Of a DNA stretch of 64,000 nt, positions 11,600 to 22,469 are shown piece after piece. The notes beneath the pieces were generated by a model, which was not told where the DNA came from, did no database searches, and worked only from the letters and a program-made list of their open reading frames with translations. The first letter of the stretch is position 1, and every line of letters starts with the position of its first letter. Source of the DNA: Cavia porcellus (Eukaryota > Chordata > Mammalia > Rodentia > Caviidae); NCBI RefSeq assembly GCF_034190915.1, contig NW_026947507.1, positions 36,047,501-36,111,500 of the forward strand, written 5' to 3'. The position numbers and the translations under genes were made by a program.

Positions 11600-12650
11600 C
11601 TGGGGAGGAAGCGGCTTCCATTCATTAGCATTTGTAAAGGGCTCCCAGCGCTGCAGATGGGAACTGCTCAGCGCAGGCAGCTTGTTAGGACTAAAAATAG
11701 CGCCGTGTAGCACCTTCTCGCCGGCGCAGCCCTCCAAGGGGCGGTGGGGTACAGGATAGATAACCAGAGGTGAAGCTGACGGGCCCAAGCTAGAGGGTGG
11801 CGCCTGCGGGCGGGCGAACGACCCGGACCCTGGTTGTCCTGAGCGCGTGGCTGGGGAAGTGACCCCGTGCGCACCATCCGCTGGGGCCAGGCGGGGGCAT
11901 GGCACCGAGGAACGGCGCAGTGGTCCTGGCTGATGCGCAGGTTCCAACGCCTGGAAGCCGGGTGGGCTGGTGGACAGCCTGGGTCCGGAGCCTCGGAAGA
12001 TGGGGGGCAGGCGGGGCCCGCGGGGCCAGACGGCGGCGGGGCTGTGGGTGGGCAGCAGGCTGGGGAAGAGCCACAGGAGAGGGGGCCGGGCCCACGTCCT
12101 CCTGTGACTCAGGTCTGACTCAACGCCGTTTCTGAAACAGCCTGGGGGGCGGGGGGGGGGTGCTGTTTTTGCAAAATGACAAAACAGCTCCTGGCTCCGG
12201 GCAACTCAGGGAGAGCAGCAGGCGGCTGGGAATCACCCCGGGTGCCTCTGGCGGGCGCGGCAGGGGGACCCCTACCCGGCTTCCGCGCACCTCCCACTGG
12301 GAGACCCCAGGGCGCAACGCGGCGACCTGAAAGGGCAAAGACTGGGAAGGCGCTTCCCGGGTCTGTCACCTCCCTCCGCCTCAACTGCTCAGAAAGCCGG
12401 GGATCCGGCCCGCTGCGTGGGAACAGCGAGGGGCGCTCCCCGCCAGTTCTGGGGGTGGGGGGTAGCTGGGCGCGAAGGATGCGCCTCGGGGAGGGGCAGG
12501 GCGGCCACGTTTGGGGTGCGAGTGGCCACCGTGCAGGGGGGCTGTCGCGCTCGCTCTCCAGGTCCCTCTTCCACACCCGGGTCTCCCCCGGGCTGAGGGC
12601 ATCCTCGATGCCACGCTGGTGCCCATTCAGGGCTAGCCGGAGCCCTGGGG
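11600..12650. promoter_or_regulatory. CpG island, possible promoter or enhancer
   Basis: This is the only sustained GC-rich, CpG-dense block in the window. I count about forty CpGs in 12,121-12,600, far above the surrounding DNA. It contains a MEF2-type CTAAAAATAG at 11,691-11,700, two TGACTCA (AP-1) sites at 12,105-12,111 and 12,116-12,122, and a run of G with one C at about 12,144-12,161. It is 50 kb downstream of the PEBP4 exon. It could be an alternative or antisense promoter or an orphan island. Frames crossing it, including one of 222 codons, match nothing I know. Confidence 0.75.
12105..12122. promoter_or_regulatory. Paired AP-1 sites
   Basis: Two perfect TGACTCA sequences start 11 bases apart, about one helical turn, at the start of the densest CpG part. 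FOS/JUN or MAF/BACH-type factors bind this word. Occupancy is unknown. Confidence 0.5.
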
Positions 12651-12659
12651 AGTTCGCAC

Positions 12660-15185
12660 TTCAGCTTCTGAGTTGTGCGGTTTCCAGAGCGGGTACACAA
12701 AGTTATCCTTCGTCTCCGTTTGACACGCGAAGAAGTGGGAGCCTCAGCAAACCTGGGTTATTGTCCCGCTTTAGTTGGAAAGTGAGAGAAACAAGGCTGC
12801 AAACCTTGGGTCTTCTGCTACAGGACATTTCACCGGGCTCCTAGTGCCAGACACCTTTCCCTGGGGACTCTCAGGCATTGACTATTGCTGGGTAGCGCCT
12901 ATAAGCAGAAGTGAGGCCAGACTGGTGAACAAGAGTCACCCTGACTCAAGGGACACACGATCCAATAAGAAAGAGGAAAAAATAAATAAACAGATCAAGT
13001 GCAGTGCAGACTGCACTGTTTCACACGGGAAACATTCCCTAGGGGCCGGTGTCTCGGTTCTGTGGCACCGAAGCCCAAGTTGTGCTCAGGATTTGAACCC
13101 AGTCCGAGGCCAATGCCTACCCACGTGTCCCCCCACCGTGCTACAGTGCCTCTGCTGAGCTTAGCTATAGAGACTTAACCCGAGACCAAAAAAGGAAATC
13201 ACTGAACAGTACATATAGTATGCTCCCAATTAAAATACAGGTACACACAGGAAGAACAATAAAAACTAAAAAAAGATGAGAATATATGTCAAAAAGATGA
13301 GCAACTTGTTTACTTCCTTTTTTTTTTTTTAAGGTCCACACTTTCTGTACTGAACATGGATTTTAGAAGAAATCAGTAGATGTGATTAGTGTACACTTTA
13401 AATCCAAAGCTTTCCAAAGGCGATGGTTGATTTTTGCCCCAAAGGAAGTAGAGGTGTCAGTCACCTTGAGAGCTGGGAAGGACCCTAAAGGGAAGACTTT
13501 ATACTCCAGAGGAACAAACAGAGACTCTGTGAAGACAGAGGTGAGGACATCTGTGTGATGGGAAGAAAGAGGGAAAGAGTAGAACCGCACTTCTAGGGAA
13601 GCCCTCCCAAGCTCTAGTAACCTCCTTGGTCAGCGCTTGGAGGGGAATTCCCCTGGGGACCCAAAAGACCCATCCAGGAGAGGACTGAGATTCCTGGAGG
13701 TTATTATTGTGTGTTGTAAATCTTTTCCTATCTTTGCAGGAGAGAGAGCTGTCGGTAGGACATTAGACTGTCAGAGTTCGAGTCAGAAGGTGCCAAGTGC
13801 TGGGTGGAAGTCACGGAGGATGGGCTGCAGCCATGCACATTTTCATTAATCAAAGCCCCTTTTCCTAACTCAGTTTTACTTGTGCTTAGATCCGTCCAAG
13901 TCCCCAAAGACATCACATCAATAAGCCCCCACTTGCTCCATTCTGCCCATCTCTGTGAGGTCTCCCGGGTACCCCAGTGCTAATATCAGCCTCGGGTTAT
14001 TAAAACACTAGATTTTCAGGTAGTGAATGGCAGGTCTTACCCCCTGCAGCCTCTCCAGGCTTTCCAAAGCGCCATGATTCCCCTTTCCCCACGGAGGAAC
14101 CTGAGACAAAGGCCAGCTCATTGCTCTTCCCCTCTTGGCCCTGGCCCTGCAGAAACATCCGACTCCTCCCACTCCCACCCTAGAGTTGCAGCTCTGAGCA
14201 CAGAGAATGCAGACTAGCAGCTTCTCTGTAGCTTCTGAGTTCCAGGCTGGAAATAGAGGGGCCTTTGCTCACGTCATTGCATGAAATTCACCATCTGCCA
14301 CTTGAACAAGAGTCAGGGACGTTTCGTGTGAAAACATAGCTCTTGCTTGGGCAGCTGGCTGGATTTCAGGGTGAGGACTGCAGCTGGTGATGGTAGCCTT
14401 GAGCCCTGGGGTGCCCAAGTTAGGTATATGGCTTCATCCTGGGTCAATGAGATGAACTCACAGTCTTAGCTGTCCCTTGAAACAGCACCTCTGTGCACAC
14501 ACACAGCCCAGGGAGCAGGGAAGATCAGGCTGCTTGACTAGTGGCTGGGCCAGAGCAGAAAGTACTATCTGGGCATCTTCCTCCTCCCCTGCTTTCTTTG
14601 TTTTTCTTTACCTGCTTGTAGGTGAAGAGGCAGATGATAAGGAGCCCTTGCATTAACCTAAAAACCTAGAGCTAGAGTTGTTCTCAGTGTTAGAGGGTTT
14701 GCCTGTCTAGCAAAGCTCCCAAGCTTTGATTTCCTTCAGCTCAAAGAGAAAGGAAAAAAAAAATCTGCTTCCCTGGTCCTGAGCCATGGAAAACCTGGTT
14801 ACCTGGTTACCATGGAAAACCTGGTTACTAGTCAACTTTTGGCTAGTGAGCAGTCAAAGCCTGTCGGGGATTTGTCTTTCATCTGAGTTTTTAAATGGTT
14901 CCAAGGCCTAAACCCAGGGCCTCATGCAGGCTGGGTAAGTGCTCAGAATGGAGCGATGTCCTCACCCCTGACTGTCTCTGTAGGACAGGCTTTGGTATCT
15001 TAGATTTGCTTGCCTGTCTTCAAACATCAGAGGAGCATGGGAGGAGCTGCTTTGGCAGTGTGTCTATCTTACGCATTCCCTCCTAGATTCACTTCACCTC
15101 CCCTGAGCAGAAGTAAGGGAATGAGGAATGGTTTTATTCCTCCTTTTCATTCCCTGCAGAACACAGCCCAGTGTTTCAAACAGAC
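12660..15185. other. Unique noncoding DNA
   Basis: No gene or clear transposon is recognised. A poly(T) is at 13,318-13,331. An 18-base direct repeat CATGGAAAACCTGGTTAC occurs at 14,785 and 14,811 with a CTGGTTAC spacer. Confidence 0.4.
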
Positions 15186-15188
15186 AGC

Positions 15189-15348
15189 CCTGGCAGAGTA
15201 TGGTAGCACACACCAGTAATCCCAGCACTTGGGAGGCTCAGGCAGGAGGATTGTTGCAAGTTTGAGACCAGCCTGGGCTACAAGGCCAGCCTGAACTACA
15301 TAGCAAGACCCTGTCTCAAAAAAAGGCAAAAAACAAACAACAAACTAA
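15189..15348 (+). repeat. B1 SINE
   Basis: GGTAGCACACACCAGTAATC, GGGAGGCTCAGGCAGGAGG, TTTGAGACCAGCCTGGGCTA and GACCCTGTCTC, then a CAAACAA-rich tail, in B1 order. Confidence 0.95.
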
Positions 15349-16123
15349 CAAACCCACAGACATCCCTGAACTCCAAATCCATCTACCCGATACCTACCTG
15401 ATATTTCAGGAGGATGTCGAAGGACATAAACCAAGAGGTCCCAACCATAACTCCCAGCCTCTGCCCTTCCTAGCAACCCCAAAACCTGGTCTTCCTCATA
15501 TTAGTTCATCGCAACTTCACTCTTCCACTAGCTTAAGTAAAAATCTACCATCCCTTTCTCACCCCACATCTAATTGAGCAGGAACCCCTCTGTCACCTCC
15601 TGCTGGGTGGTGGCCCTGGCCTCCCTCTGGGCCTCCACAGCCTGTTTTCAATATGGCAGCCAAAGAACTTTGTGTTCAAATCTAAATGAGATCACTCCTC
15701 TGCTCAAATCTCTTTAATAGTTCCCAAATTCTCTCCAAGAAAGAAGTTATGGGTTACACATGGTACCTGTATAACACATGGTGGCCACATGCTACTGGGC
15801 CAGCACACAACACCCTCCACACCATCCTACCCACCATCCCCTGTCCCCTTGGCTTCACTGCAACCACGCCGGTCTCCTTGAGTTCCTCAAGAATACCAGG
15901 CACACGCCCCGGCCCTCTGCTTTCTGAGCTCCACCTTCATTGTCAGTGCTCAAGTATCTATTGGTGAAGGTCACCCAGCCATCATATGGAGATTGCAAAT
16001 ATCCCTTAGGCCAGCATGCTGTATCTTCTATGTTCTGTTCACATATTGGACTTAGATCCAGAATGCTATATAGTATACTAATGTATGTTTTTCATTGTAT
16101 ATCTCTAAGTTTACTGTTTAGTA

Positions 16124-16346
16124 CAGTTATTCCTTGGTACTTAGCTATTTCAAAGCTTGCCCAATTTGTTACTGGATAAATTCAATGCAAAAATTTTGTC
16201 ATTTGTTTGCTGGTTGATGCACTAGCTAAACTTGTTGGTGTCAATTGCCTTGTGATTTGCTACTCTTGCCAGGCAAAATAATTTGTTTGGTATTTGTCAT
16301 TTTTGGATACTTGAGTTTCCTGGAACCAGTGGACAAGTACCAAAAT
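16124..16346. repeat. Short TIR-type DNA element, copy 1
   Basis: It starts with CCTTGGTACTT and ends with ACAAGTACCAA, which are near inverted complements. Its interior (AAAAATTTTGT, CTTGTGATTTG, TTTGGTATTTGTC, GGAACCAGTG) recurs in the same order at 41,305-41,662. It has no coding capacity. It looks like an old non-autonomous DNA transposon, family not assigned. Confidence 0.6.
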
Positions 16347-16606
16347 GACACTTGTTTTACTTCCTCTCTAGGAAACTGTACCTCCACAGCTACTCTGGCT
16401 GCTTGGCACCTCTTTCAGGGAGATAAGGAACTCGGGGGTCTGCTGGGTACAGCAGAATGGGCTAAGATGAGAAACAGGCCACAGACTGAGAGAAAATACA
16501 GGACTTGCAAAAAACACACCTGATAAAGGGCTGGGAGCCAAAATATACAAAAAACTCTTTAAGTTTAGCCAGAGGAAAACAGAGAGCCCAATTAAAAAAC
16601 AAGCCA

Positions 16607-16690
16607 GAAGCATGATGTAGCTCACTGGTACATTGTATGTTTAGCATGTGTGAGGCCCTAGGTTCACTCCTGGGGTAGGAGGAAGCCAAA
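16607..16690 (+). repeat. Diverged ID-type SINE
   Basis: GATGTAGCTCACTGGTACATTG, TTAGCATGTGTGAGGCCCTAGG and TTCACTCCTGGGG follow the ID box A/box B order with many changes. Confidence 0.65.
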
Positions 16691-16924
16691 GATCAAAGAT
16701 CTGAACAGATACCCCATCAATAAAGATCCCTTAAGAGCAGTATAGATTTCCAAGGTTTCAGTTACCAAAAGGGAACCATGGTCCAAACATACTAAGCTGA
16801 AATTCTCAAAAATAAACAACTGGATGAAAGTTTTTACGCTATGTGCTATTCAGAGTAACGTAACAAACTCCATCCTGCCTGCTTTGTCCTGAGCCTGGGC
16901 TTGGTATACACTTCCTGCTCACTG

Positions 16925-17242
16925 GCCCTTGATGGACGCATGGTTTCAAGGAGCCTTTATTTTACTCAGTCCCAACCCCAAGTGCAAGAGCAAAAATGCT
17001 GGCCTTTGGATATGTCAAGCAAACACATATGAACCGCCTTTAAGTGAAAAGGTGAAAAATCTAGACTTCATAAAAACATCTTATACCAAGGTTGCTAAGA
17101 CCCACTACAAGAATGAATCTTTTCATGAAATCGTGAGGAAGAATAAAGAAATTCTAGCTAGTCTTGCTGCTACACCTTAAACTACAAATGTAGAACCACC
17201 ACATGTGATAAATGCTTCGTTAACATGGAAAAAGTATTAAAC
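16925..17242 (+). mobile_element. Tigger (pogo-like) transposase fragment
   Basis: The frame at 16,929-17,180 encodes LSEKVKNLDFIKTSYTKVAK, then KNESFHEIVRKNKEI and ASLAATP. This follows the CENP-B-like helix-turn-helix start of Tigger transposases (K-x-LDLI, Y-x-x-VAK-x-YGKNESSI, REIVKKEKEI). After the stop, another frame continues with CDKCFVNMEKVLN, the next piece of the same protein, so a frameshift lies near 17,180-17,205. The element is truncated and inactive. The upstream half of the ORF (16,929-17,025) does not match. Confidence 0.85.
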
Positions 17243-18262
17243 ATAGAGGGGTTGATATAGTCCATGGTCTCAAGCATCCACTGGGATTTGGAATTTATGC
17301 GGCGTCGATAAGGAAGAACTACTATGAACAAGTAGTAAATAAGCATGCAAATGTCATGAGGGAATTGCAAATGATGAAAGCAAAGAGATACAACGATGTA
17401 TCTATGACAATGGCCAAAATGCAAAATACTGGCAACACCAAGTGTTGGTGAGGACTTGGGGCAACAAAAAATCTCACTCATTGCTGGTGGAAACACAAAA
17501 ACTGTCTTTCCATTCTGAAAGACTCTTTAGTGATTTCTCATAAAACAAAACATACTTTTTCTATACAGTCAGCAATCGCACACTTGGTATTTCCTAAAAT
17601 GGTTGAAAGCTTATACCCCTCTAAAACCTGCACACAGATGTTGGTTCATAATTGATGAAAATTGGAAGTTGCTGAGATGTCTGTCAGTGGGTGAGTGGAT
17701 AAATGCACTGTGATATATCCAGCCAATGGAATATTACTCAGCACTATAAAGAAATGAGCTACCAAGCCATGAAAAGACATGGAGGAAACTTAAATACAGA
17801 TTACCAATGCAAGATGCCCATCAGCAAAGGTTATATTCTATATGATTCCAACAATAAGACACTGTAGAAAAGGCAAAATTACTACGGAGACAAAGAAAAG
17901 ATCCCTGGCAGCCACAGGTTAGGAGTGGGGGAGGGACGAACAGGAGGATGTTTAGGGTAGAGAGTGAAAATATAGTGCGTGATGCTATAAGATGAAGAGG
18001 TGTCATTACACATTTGTCCAAACCCATAGACTGTGCACCATCCAGGATGAACCCTACCATAAATTATTAGCTTTCCTGTAATAATAATACATCAGTGTGG
18101 GCCCACTGGTTCTGACACGTGTATCACTCCACAGGAGATGCAGAGGTGGCAGGGATAGAGGAGTGGGAGGGGTCTGGGGTAAATGCAGACTTTGGATATC
18201 TTTCTACTCAGTTTTGCTGTGAACCTAAAAAAAGCTCAAAAAAAGTAAACTATTTTTTAAAA
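17243..18262 (+). repeat. L1 3' end (ORF2 tail plus 3' UTR)
   Basis: L1 words in order: AAATACTGGCAACACCAAGTGTTGG, TCATTGCTGGTGGAAACAC, GTGGATAAATGCACTGTGATATATC, GGAATATTACTCAGC, ATGAGCTACCAAGCC. It ends with an old L1 tail reading TTTGCTGTGAACCTAAAAAAAGCTC and AAAAAGTAAACTATTT. Stops and indels show it is dead. Confidence 0.85.
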
Positions 18263-19020
18263 AGGTCTTTTCAAGCAGTAAATCTGCAGACTCTGAATGG
18301 GAGTTCCTCTCCTTCCTGAAGAAGCCCTAATGTCTCCCAGGGATGAGACACTACTTTCTCCTAGAACAACCGTGACCTCCAAATTCTCAGGATTGAGGAG
18401 GGCCCTTGCTGAGGGTACAGAATAAATATCTTAGTGGACCCTCTAAAGATATCCTAAGCTATTCCTGCCTGTTCCACTGGAGAAGAAAGGCAGGAAAAGA
18501 AAGGAAAGAAAAGACTTCTGGCTGCCACCTAAACCTCCCTTGACTCATATAATCCCAAAGCAGGAGTCTTTACCTCACCGAAATGCTGCTGTGCCCTGGG
18601 GCGGGGTTGGGGAGAAGGACAGCTTACATCACATATTGTCACCCTCACCATTGTTGTAGTAAATGTAGCTTCATTCTGGCTATTGGGACAACAGGAGGTC
18701 TCTCAGGGATAAATCCCCTTGGCATTGTGCTAAGTAATGTGCATAGATTATCTCAATGAGCCCTATTTTATAGGTTTTGTTATACATGAAATCAAGCTTC
18801 TTGCCCAAGGCAAGAAGGTAGATCTTGCTAACTCAGTGGAGATCACCTGTGGCCAGTAGGTTCTTGGGTAAGGTGATGACCAAAATCCAACCCGTGGCCA
18901 CCTTGCCCAATTGTGCTAAGTATGAATCAGACCATAAGACAGGGTTCCTTTTTGTAATTTGTAGCCCCGGGGAAGCCTGAATTCTCAAAAATGAAAAGGC
19001 AGCAAATTATTATTTCCACA
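18263..19020. other. Unique noncoding DNA
   Basis: No gene is recognised. About 18,720-18,880 carries MIR/L2-like words (CTAAGTAATGTGCATAGATTATCTCAATGAGCCC). Confidence 0.4.
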
Positions 19021-19024
19021 TAGT

Positions 19025-19855
19025 TTCGATATGGTTTATGCCAAAGGGTTTGTGTGCTGGCAGCTTGGTTCCCAGTGTGGTGACACGAGAGGCAGTGGGA
19101 CCTGCCTGTAAGGTGGGGACTTAGCGGAGGTAGATGGGTTATTGGGATGGTTCCTGATAGGATTTTTGGCGCTGTTAGAAGACAGAATATAAAGTAAAGT
19201 GGCCTTTATTTTAGGAATGTGATGAGAAACTCCATGACCAGCAGGGTGTGGCTTTCTTTGCCAGACACATGGTGTGGGGGGCATACATATAGTTTTGATT
19301 TGGGTGGTACCTAAAGGGGCATTGCTGATGCCTAAGCAACCCACTGGAATTCATTTCTCGCCACAGGTAAATTGCCTAGGGCAGGGAAAATGACCTCAAG
19401 GTAAGCTTCCTCTGGTCCCGCCTCTCACTGCTGTAGTGTCCTATCTAGGGCAAAATCCTTTCAGTTCCGGGGCTGGGGGTTTAGCTCAGCGGCATAAGCG
19501 CCTGCCTTGAAAGCAGGCAGTCATAAGTTCAATCCCTGGTACCGATAAAAAGGAAAAAAGTAAACAAACAAACAAAAATCCTTTCAGTTCCCTCAGAGGA
19601 GATCAATGCTGGCCTCTCAGAGCAGGTTGTTACTAACAGAGAAACACTGATCCATCCTCAGTCTCTGGCTTTATGTCTTGCTATGTGATCTCATTGTGAG
19701 GCATCACCATGAGACCTTCAGAACCAAGCAGAAGTTGGGCCAATACCCTTGAGCCTCCAGGACAATAAACTACATAAACTTCTTTCCATAGGAAGTACTT
19801 AGTCTCAGGCATTTTGTTTCAGCAACAGAAAACATTAATATACTAAAATAGGGCA
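19025..19855 (-). repeat. MaLR (MST/MLT-like) LTR, split by a SINE
   Basis: It begins GATATGGTTT and ends GTCTCAGGCATTTTGTTTCAGCAACAG, AAAACATTAATATACTAAAATA, the reversed ends of MaLR LTRs. Internal GGACAATAAACTACATAAACTTC supports this. A young ID SINE sits at 19,469-19,574. Confidence 0.75.
19469..19574 (+). repeat. Young ID-type SINE with perfect target-site duplication
   Basis: It reads GGGGCTGGGGGTTTAGCTCA, CCTGCCTTGAAAGCAGGCAG, GGTACCGATAAAAAGG and a CAAACAAA tail. The flanking 17-base AAAATCCTTTCAGTTCC at 19,452-19,468 and 19,575-19,591 is identical, so the insertion is recent. Confidence 0.97.
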
Positions 19856-21195
19856 TTGCATTAAGTAGTGAGTTTCCCTGACCAGTGAGTCTGCAACTGC
19901 TTTGATTGGCTGGATAAGATTCTTTCCAAATCCTGAGTCCTAACTTTCAAGCTCTTTTTCTTATCTCAGGGAAGATTCTACATACATCCAGATAAAGTTA
20001 AATGACAGCTGAAACAGAGCAAGTTCTTGCCAAAATCACTCTTTTTGAGTTGCGTATAAAGAGAAAAGGCCAGGGAACACTTTCAAAGATGGTACAGCCA
20101 CCCCAGAGAGGCTGCACCTTGATTGTTCTTCCTAAACCCATCTTAGTCTCGGTTATATTTTTCTTCTTTCTCTTCATTGTCAGCCATGAAGGGAAGGAGA
20201 AGAGAAAAAGATGTCTTAGGAGACAACTTTACATTTTTCAGTTCAAGTTAAGTTCACGAAGACAGCATTTAAAGTAACCTTGTTAACAGAGCTGCAGGTT
20301 AAATATATTACACTCAGTATAACACCTTCATTGCCCACATGGCCCCTGCTCAATTTTTATAATTGAGAAATTAATGCACTACTTGACATATTGATATTCA
20401 CGTTCATTCTGGAGCATGCTTCAGGGTCGCATGTGGACTGGGGAAGGGGTAGTTCCAGATCTTGATTTTGGGGGCTGTTAGGGGAGATTTAGGGCTTGCC
20501 TAATGCATGAACTTCAGGATTTGTAGGTTTGGGGCCCCTATAATCTCCTCCTCTTCTCTGGCTCCACTCTTCCTAGATGTCTGTCTGGTTATACCTCCCT
20601 GCCATTTGTTCCAATCCCTAGAGACAGCTTAGCTCTAACAGCAAATGGAGGTAAAAAATCCAAACCCAGAAAGGAATTCCAAGTCTTACTGTGTCCGTCC
20701 CCTTAGCTAACTCTGCGTGCTTGGATTCCATCCCATAGCTATGAAGTTGGAGGAAGTGTGTGGACCATCAGAATATACAAACCAGAAATCTAGTGCTTCT
20801 CAGGAATGGATGGAATGGACATTAAAAAAAAATAAATAAGTAAGGTCAAGAGAGAAGGAGAAAGAAGTCAAAAGCCTCTTTTTAAGTACCTGGGAAAATG
20901 GAGAAGGGAAAAAATTATTATTTCAATCACTATGAAAATGTATTTTATTAGAAGATGGGGATTCATCATTGACACTCAAAAGCCCAAAAAAGCAATATCT
21001 AGCACTATAATACCCCTGTCTCTATGCAGGAAAAATGAGTTATTAAATTGGAAGATGAATGTTTTGCAGTTCGGTTAACCGCATCTCTTAAAAAAAAAAA
21101 AAGGGAAATAACCATAGTGCCCTGACCCATCCCCATTAAAGAGGCTTCTTGCCGGCCCCCAACCATGGGTACCTTCTTCAAGGATCTTGATCTGC
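19856..21195. other. Unique noncoding DNA
   Basis: No exon or named repeat is recognised. A short frame at 20,002-20,277 has a phenylalanine-rich hydrophobic stretch but no known match. Confidence 0.4.
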
Positions 21196-21199
21196 CCCT

Positions 21200-21620
21200 T
21201 TCACATTTCTATGCCATATGAAAATTCAGAGTAGGAAAGAAAGAGAAGCCAGCAAATTAAATGCAAACCAGATTTTTATTATTAAAAAAAAACACCCTGG
21301 TTGCATATAGTTCAATTGTCGCAAAGTGCGACGATGTAAATGCGGTGCATTCTTGTGTATAACAGCTCTTCCTTCCGCTCCCATGGCAGCCTCAATAACG
21401 CTGCGCTTCTGTTCTGCATGAATAAATATGTATAAAATGTAACACTGCAAAGAAATAAAACCTGATAACTGAAAGATACCATTTCTTCGATTTTGGGAGC
21501 AACAAGAGGCACCAGCTTTTCTGATTCTTCAGTATTTATGTGTGCAACCATTGAAATGATAATGTGGGATTTATTACTATGTTTTTTTTCATGGGCAAGT
21601 AATTTCCAGCTGTTCATCAG
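21200..21620. other. Candidate conserved noncoding element
   Basis: AT-rich unique sequence with an unexpected CpG-containing core: GTCGCAAAGTGCGAC at 21,318-21,332 is a perfect 6-base-arm hairpin, followed by GATGTAAATGCGG. CpGs are normally lost outside islands, so their retention hints at constraint. No ORF signature. Confidence 0.35.
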
Positions 21621-21721
21621 GGCTTTCAGGCCTAGAAGGTCTGGTGATCTACCTAACTTGGCATTTTGTTTTCTGAATGGAAACTGGGGTCTGTCTCCCA
21701 GTTTGGGCCATCTCCTCGCTA

Positions 21722-21903
21722 GTACTGGAGCCTAGTACTTGAACCCAAAGCCTCTCACTGAACTATATCTCCCCATCGTTTTTATTCTAAGGCAGGGTCT
21801 CGCTAGGCTGATAAGTTGCCCGGACTGAGTTTGAACTTGTGAGCCTCCTGTCGTAGCTTCTCAGAATTCTGAGACTGCAGGGATGTAGGACCACCCCCGG
21901 CTT
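21722..21903 (-). repeat. B1+ID-type dimeric SINE
   Basis: Reversed ID half (TAGTACTTGAACCC, TGAACTATATCTCCCC), a TTTTATTCTAAG linker, then a reversed B1 half (GGCAGGGTCTCGCTAGGC ... GACTGCAGGGATGTAGGACCACC). Confidence 0.8.
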
Positions 21904-22387
21904 CCCATGCAGGCCTTCTGCCAGTGGCGGTGAACCTACAGCACATATGTTATTTGTTTTTCTTTTAAGACAAAAGATGTTAACATTTCTAAACGAACAC
22001 CTCAGTATTCAGGTTTGGTCGCAGTGCTGGCACTTGGGGGTGAATAAGTGGGTTTGGGTTTGCAGTTTGAGCTCTCGATTTCCAAATCATTCGCCATCAC
22101 CACCTTTGCACCCACAGCGTCTAAATCCTCTGCCTGCTTTAGGAACCAGTGTTGTTGGTGAAATAACTAATCAATCTCAGGAAGCAAGCTGTGCACTGCC
22201 TTTTTACCCCTGAGACTCCTACTCTTGATTCCCTGCATTCCCTGGGCAGGGCCACCTGCTGCCCTGCACGATGCCAGCCCACAAAAGGTAAGCTCACCCC
22301 TTCCTCTCCAGAGTCAAGACGTCCATGGGGCTGGGTTTTAGTAATGACTGCTAATATGAGTGAATTGGTTTTTGAAAGAGGAAATTG

Positions 22388-22467
22388 TGCCAGGGATGTA
22401 GCTCATCGGCACAGCACCTGCCTGGCAAGTGTGAGGTCATGAGTTTGAATTCTAGTACAAAAAAAGA
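22388..22467 (+). repeat. ID-type SINE
   Basis: CCAGGGATGTAGCTCATCGGC, CCTGGCAAGTGTGAGG, GAGTTTGAATTCTAGTAC, then A-rich. GAAATTG repeats on both sides. Confidence 0.88.
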
Positions 22468-22469
22468 GA

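Noticed and set aside
12176..12844. 222-codon plus-strand open frame in the CpG island
   Set aside because: GC-rich DNA lacks stop codons by composition. The product is low-complexity Pro/Gly/Arg/Ser with no domain, and overlapping frames on the other strand are equally open.
17243..18262. Active L1
   Set aside because: Only an eroded 3' end with stops and no ORF1 or 5' UTR.
19469..19541. tRNA gene
   Set aside because: It has box A/B and a tRNA-like arm but lacks a paired acceptor stem and carries an A-rich tail with target-site duplications. It is a SINE.
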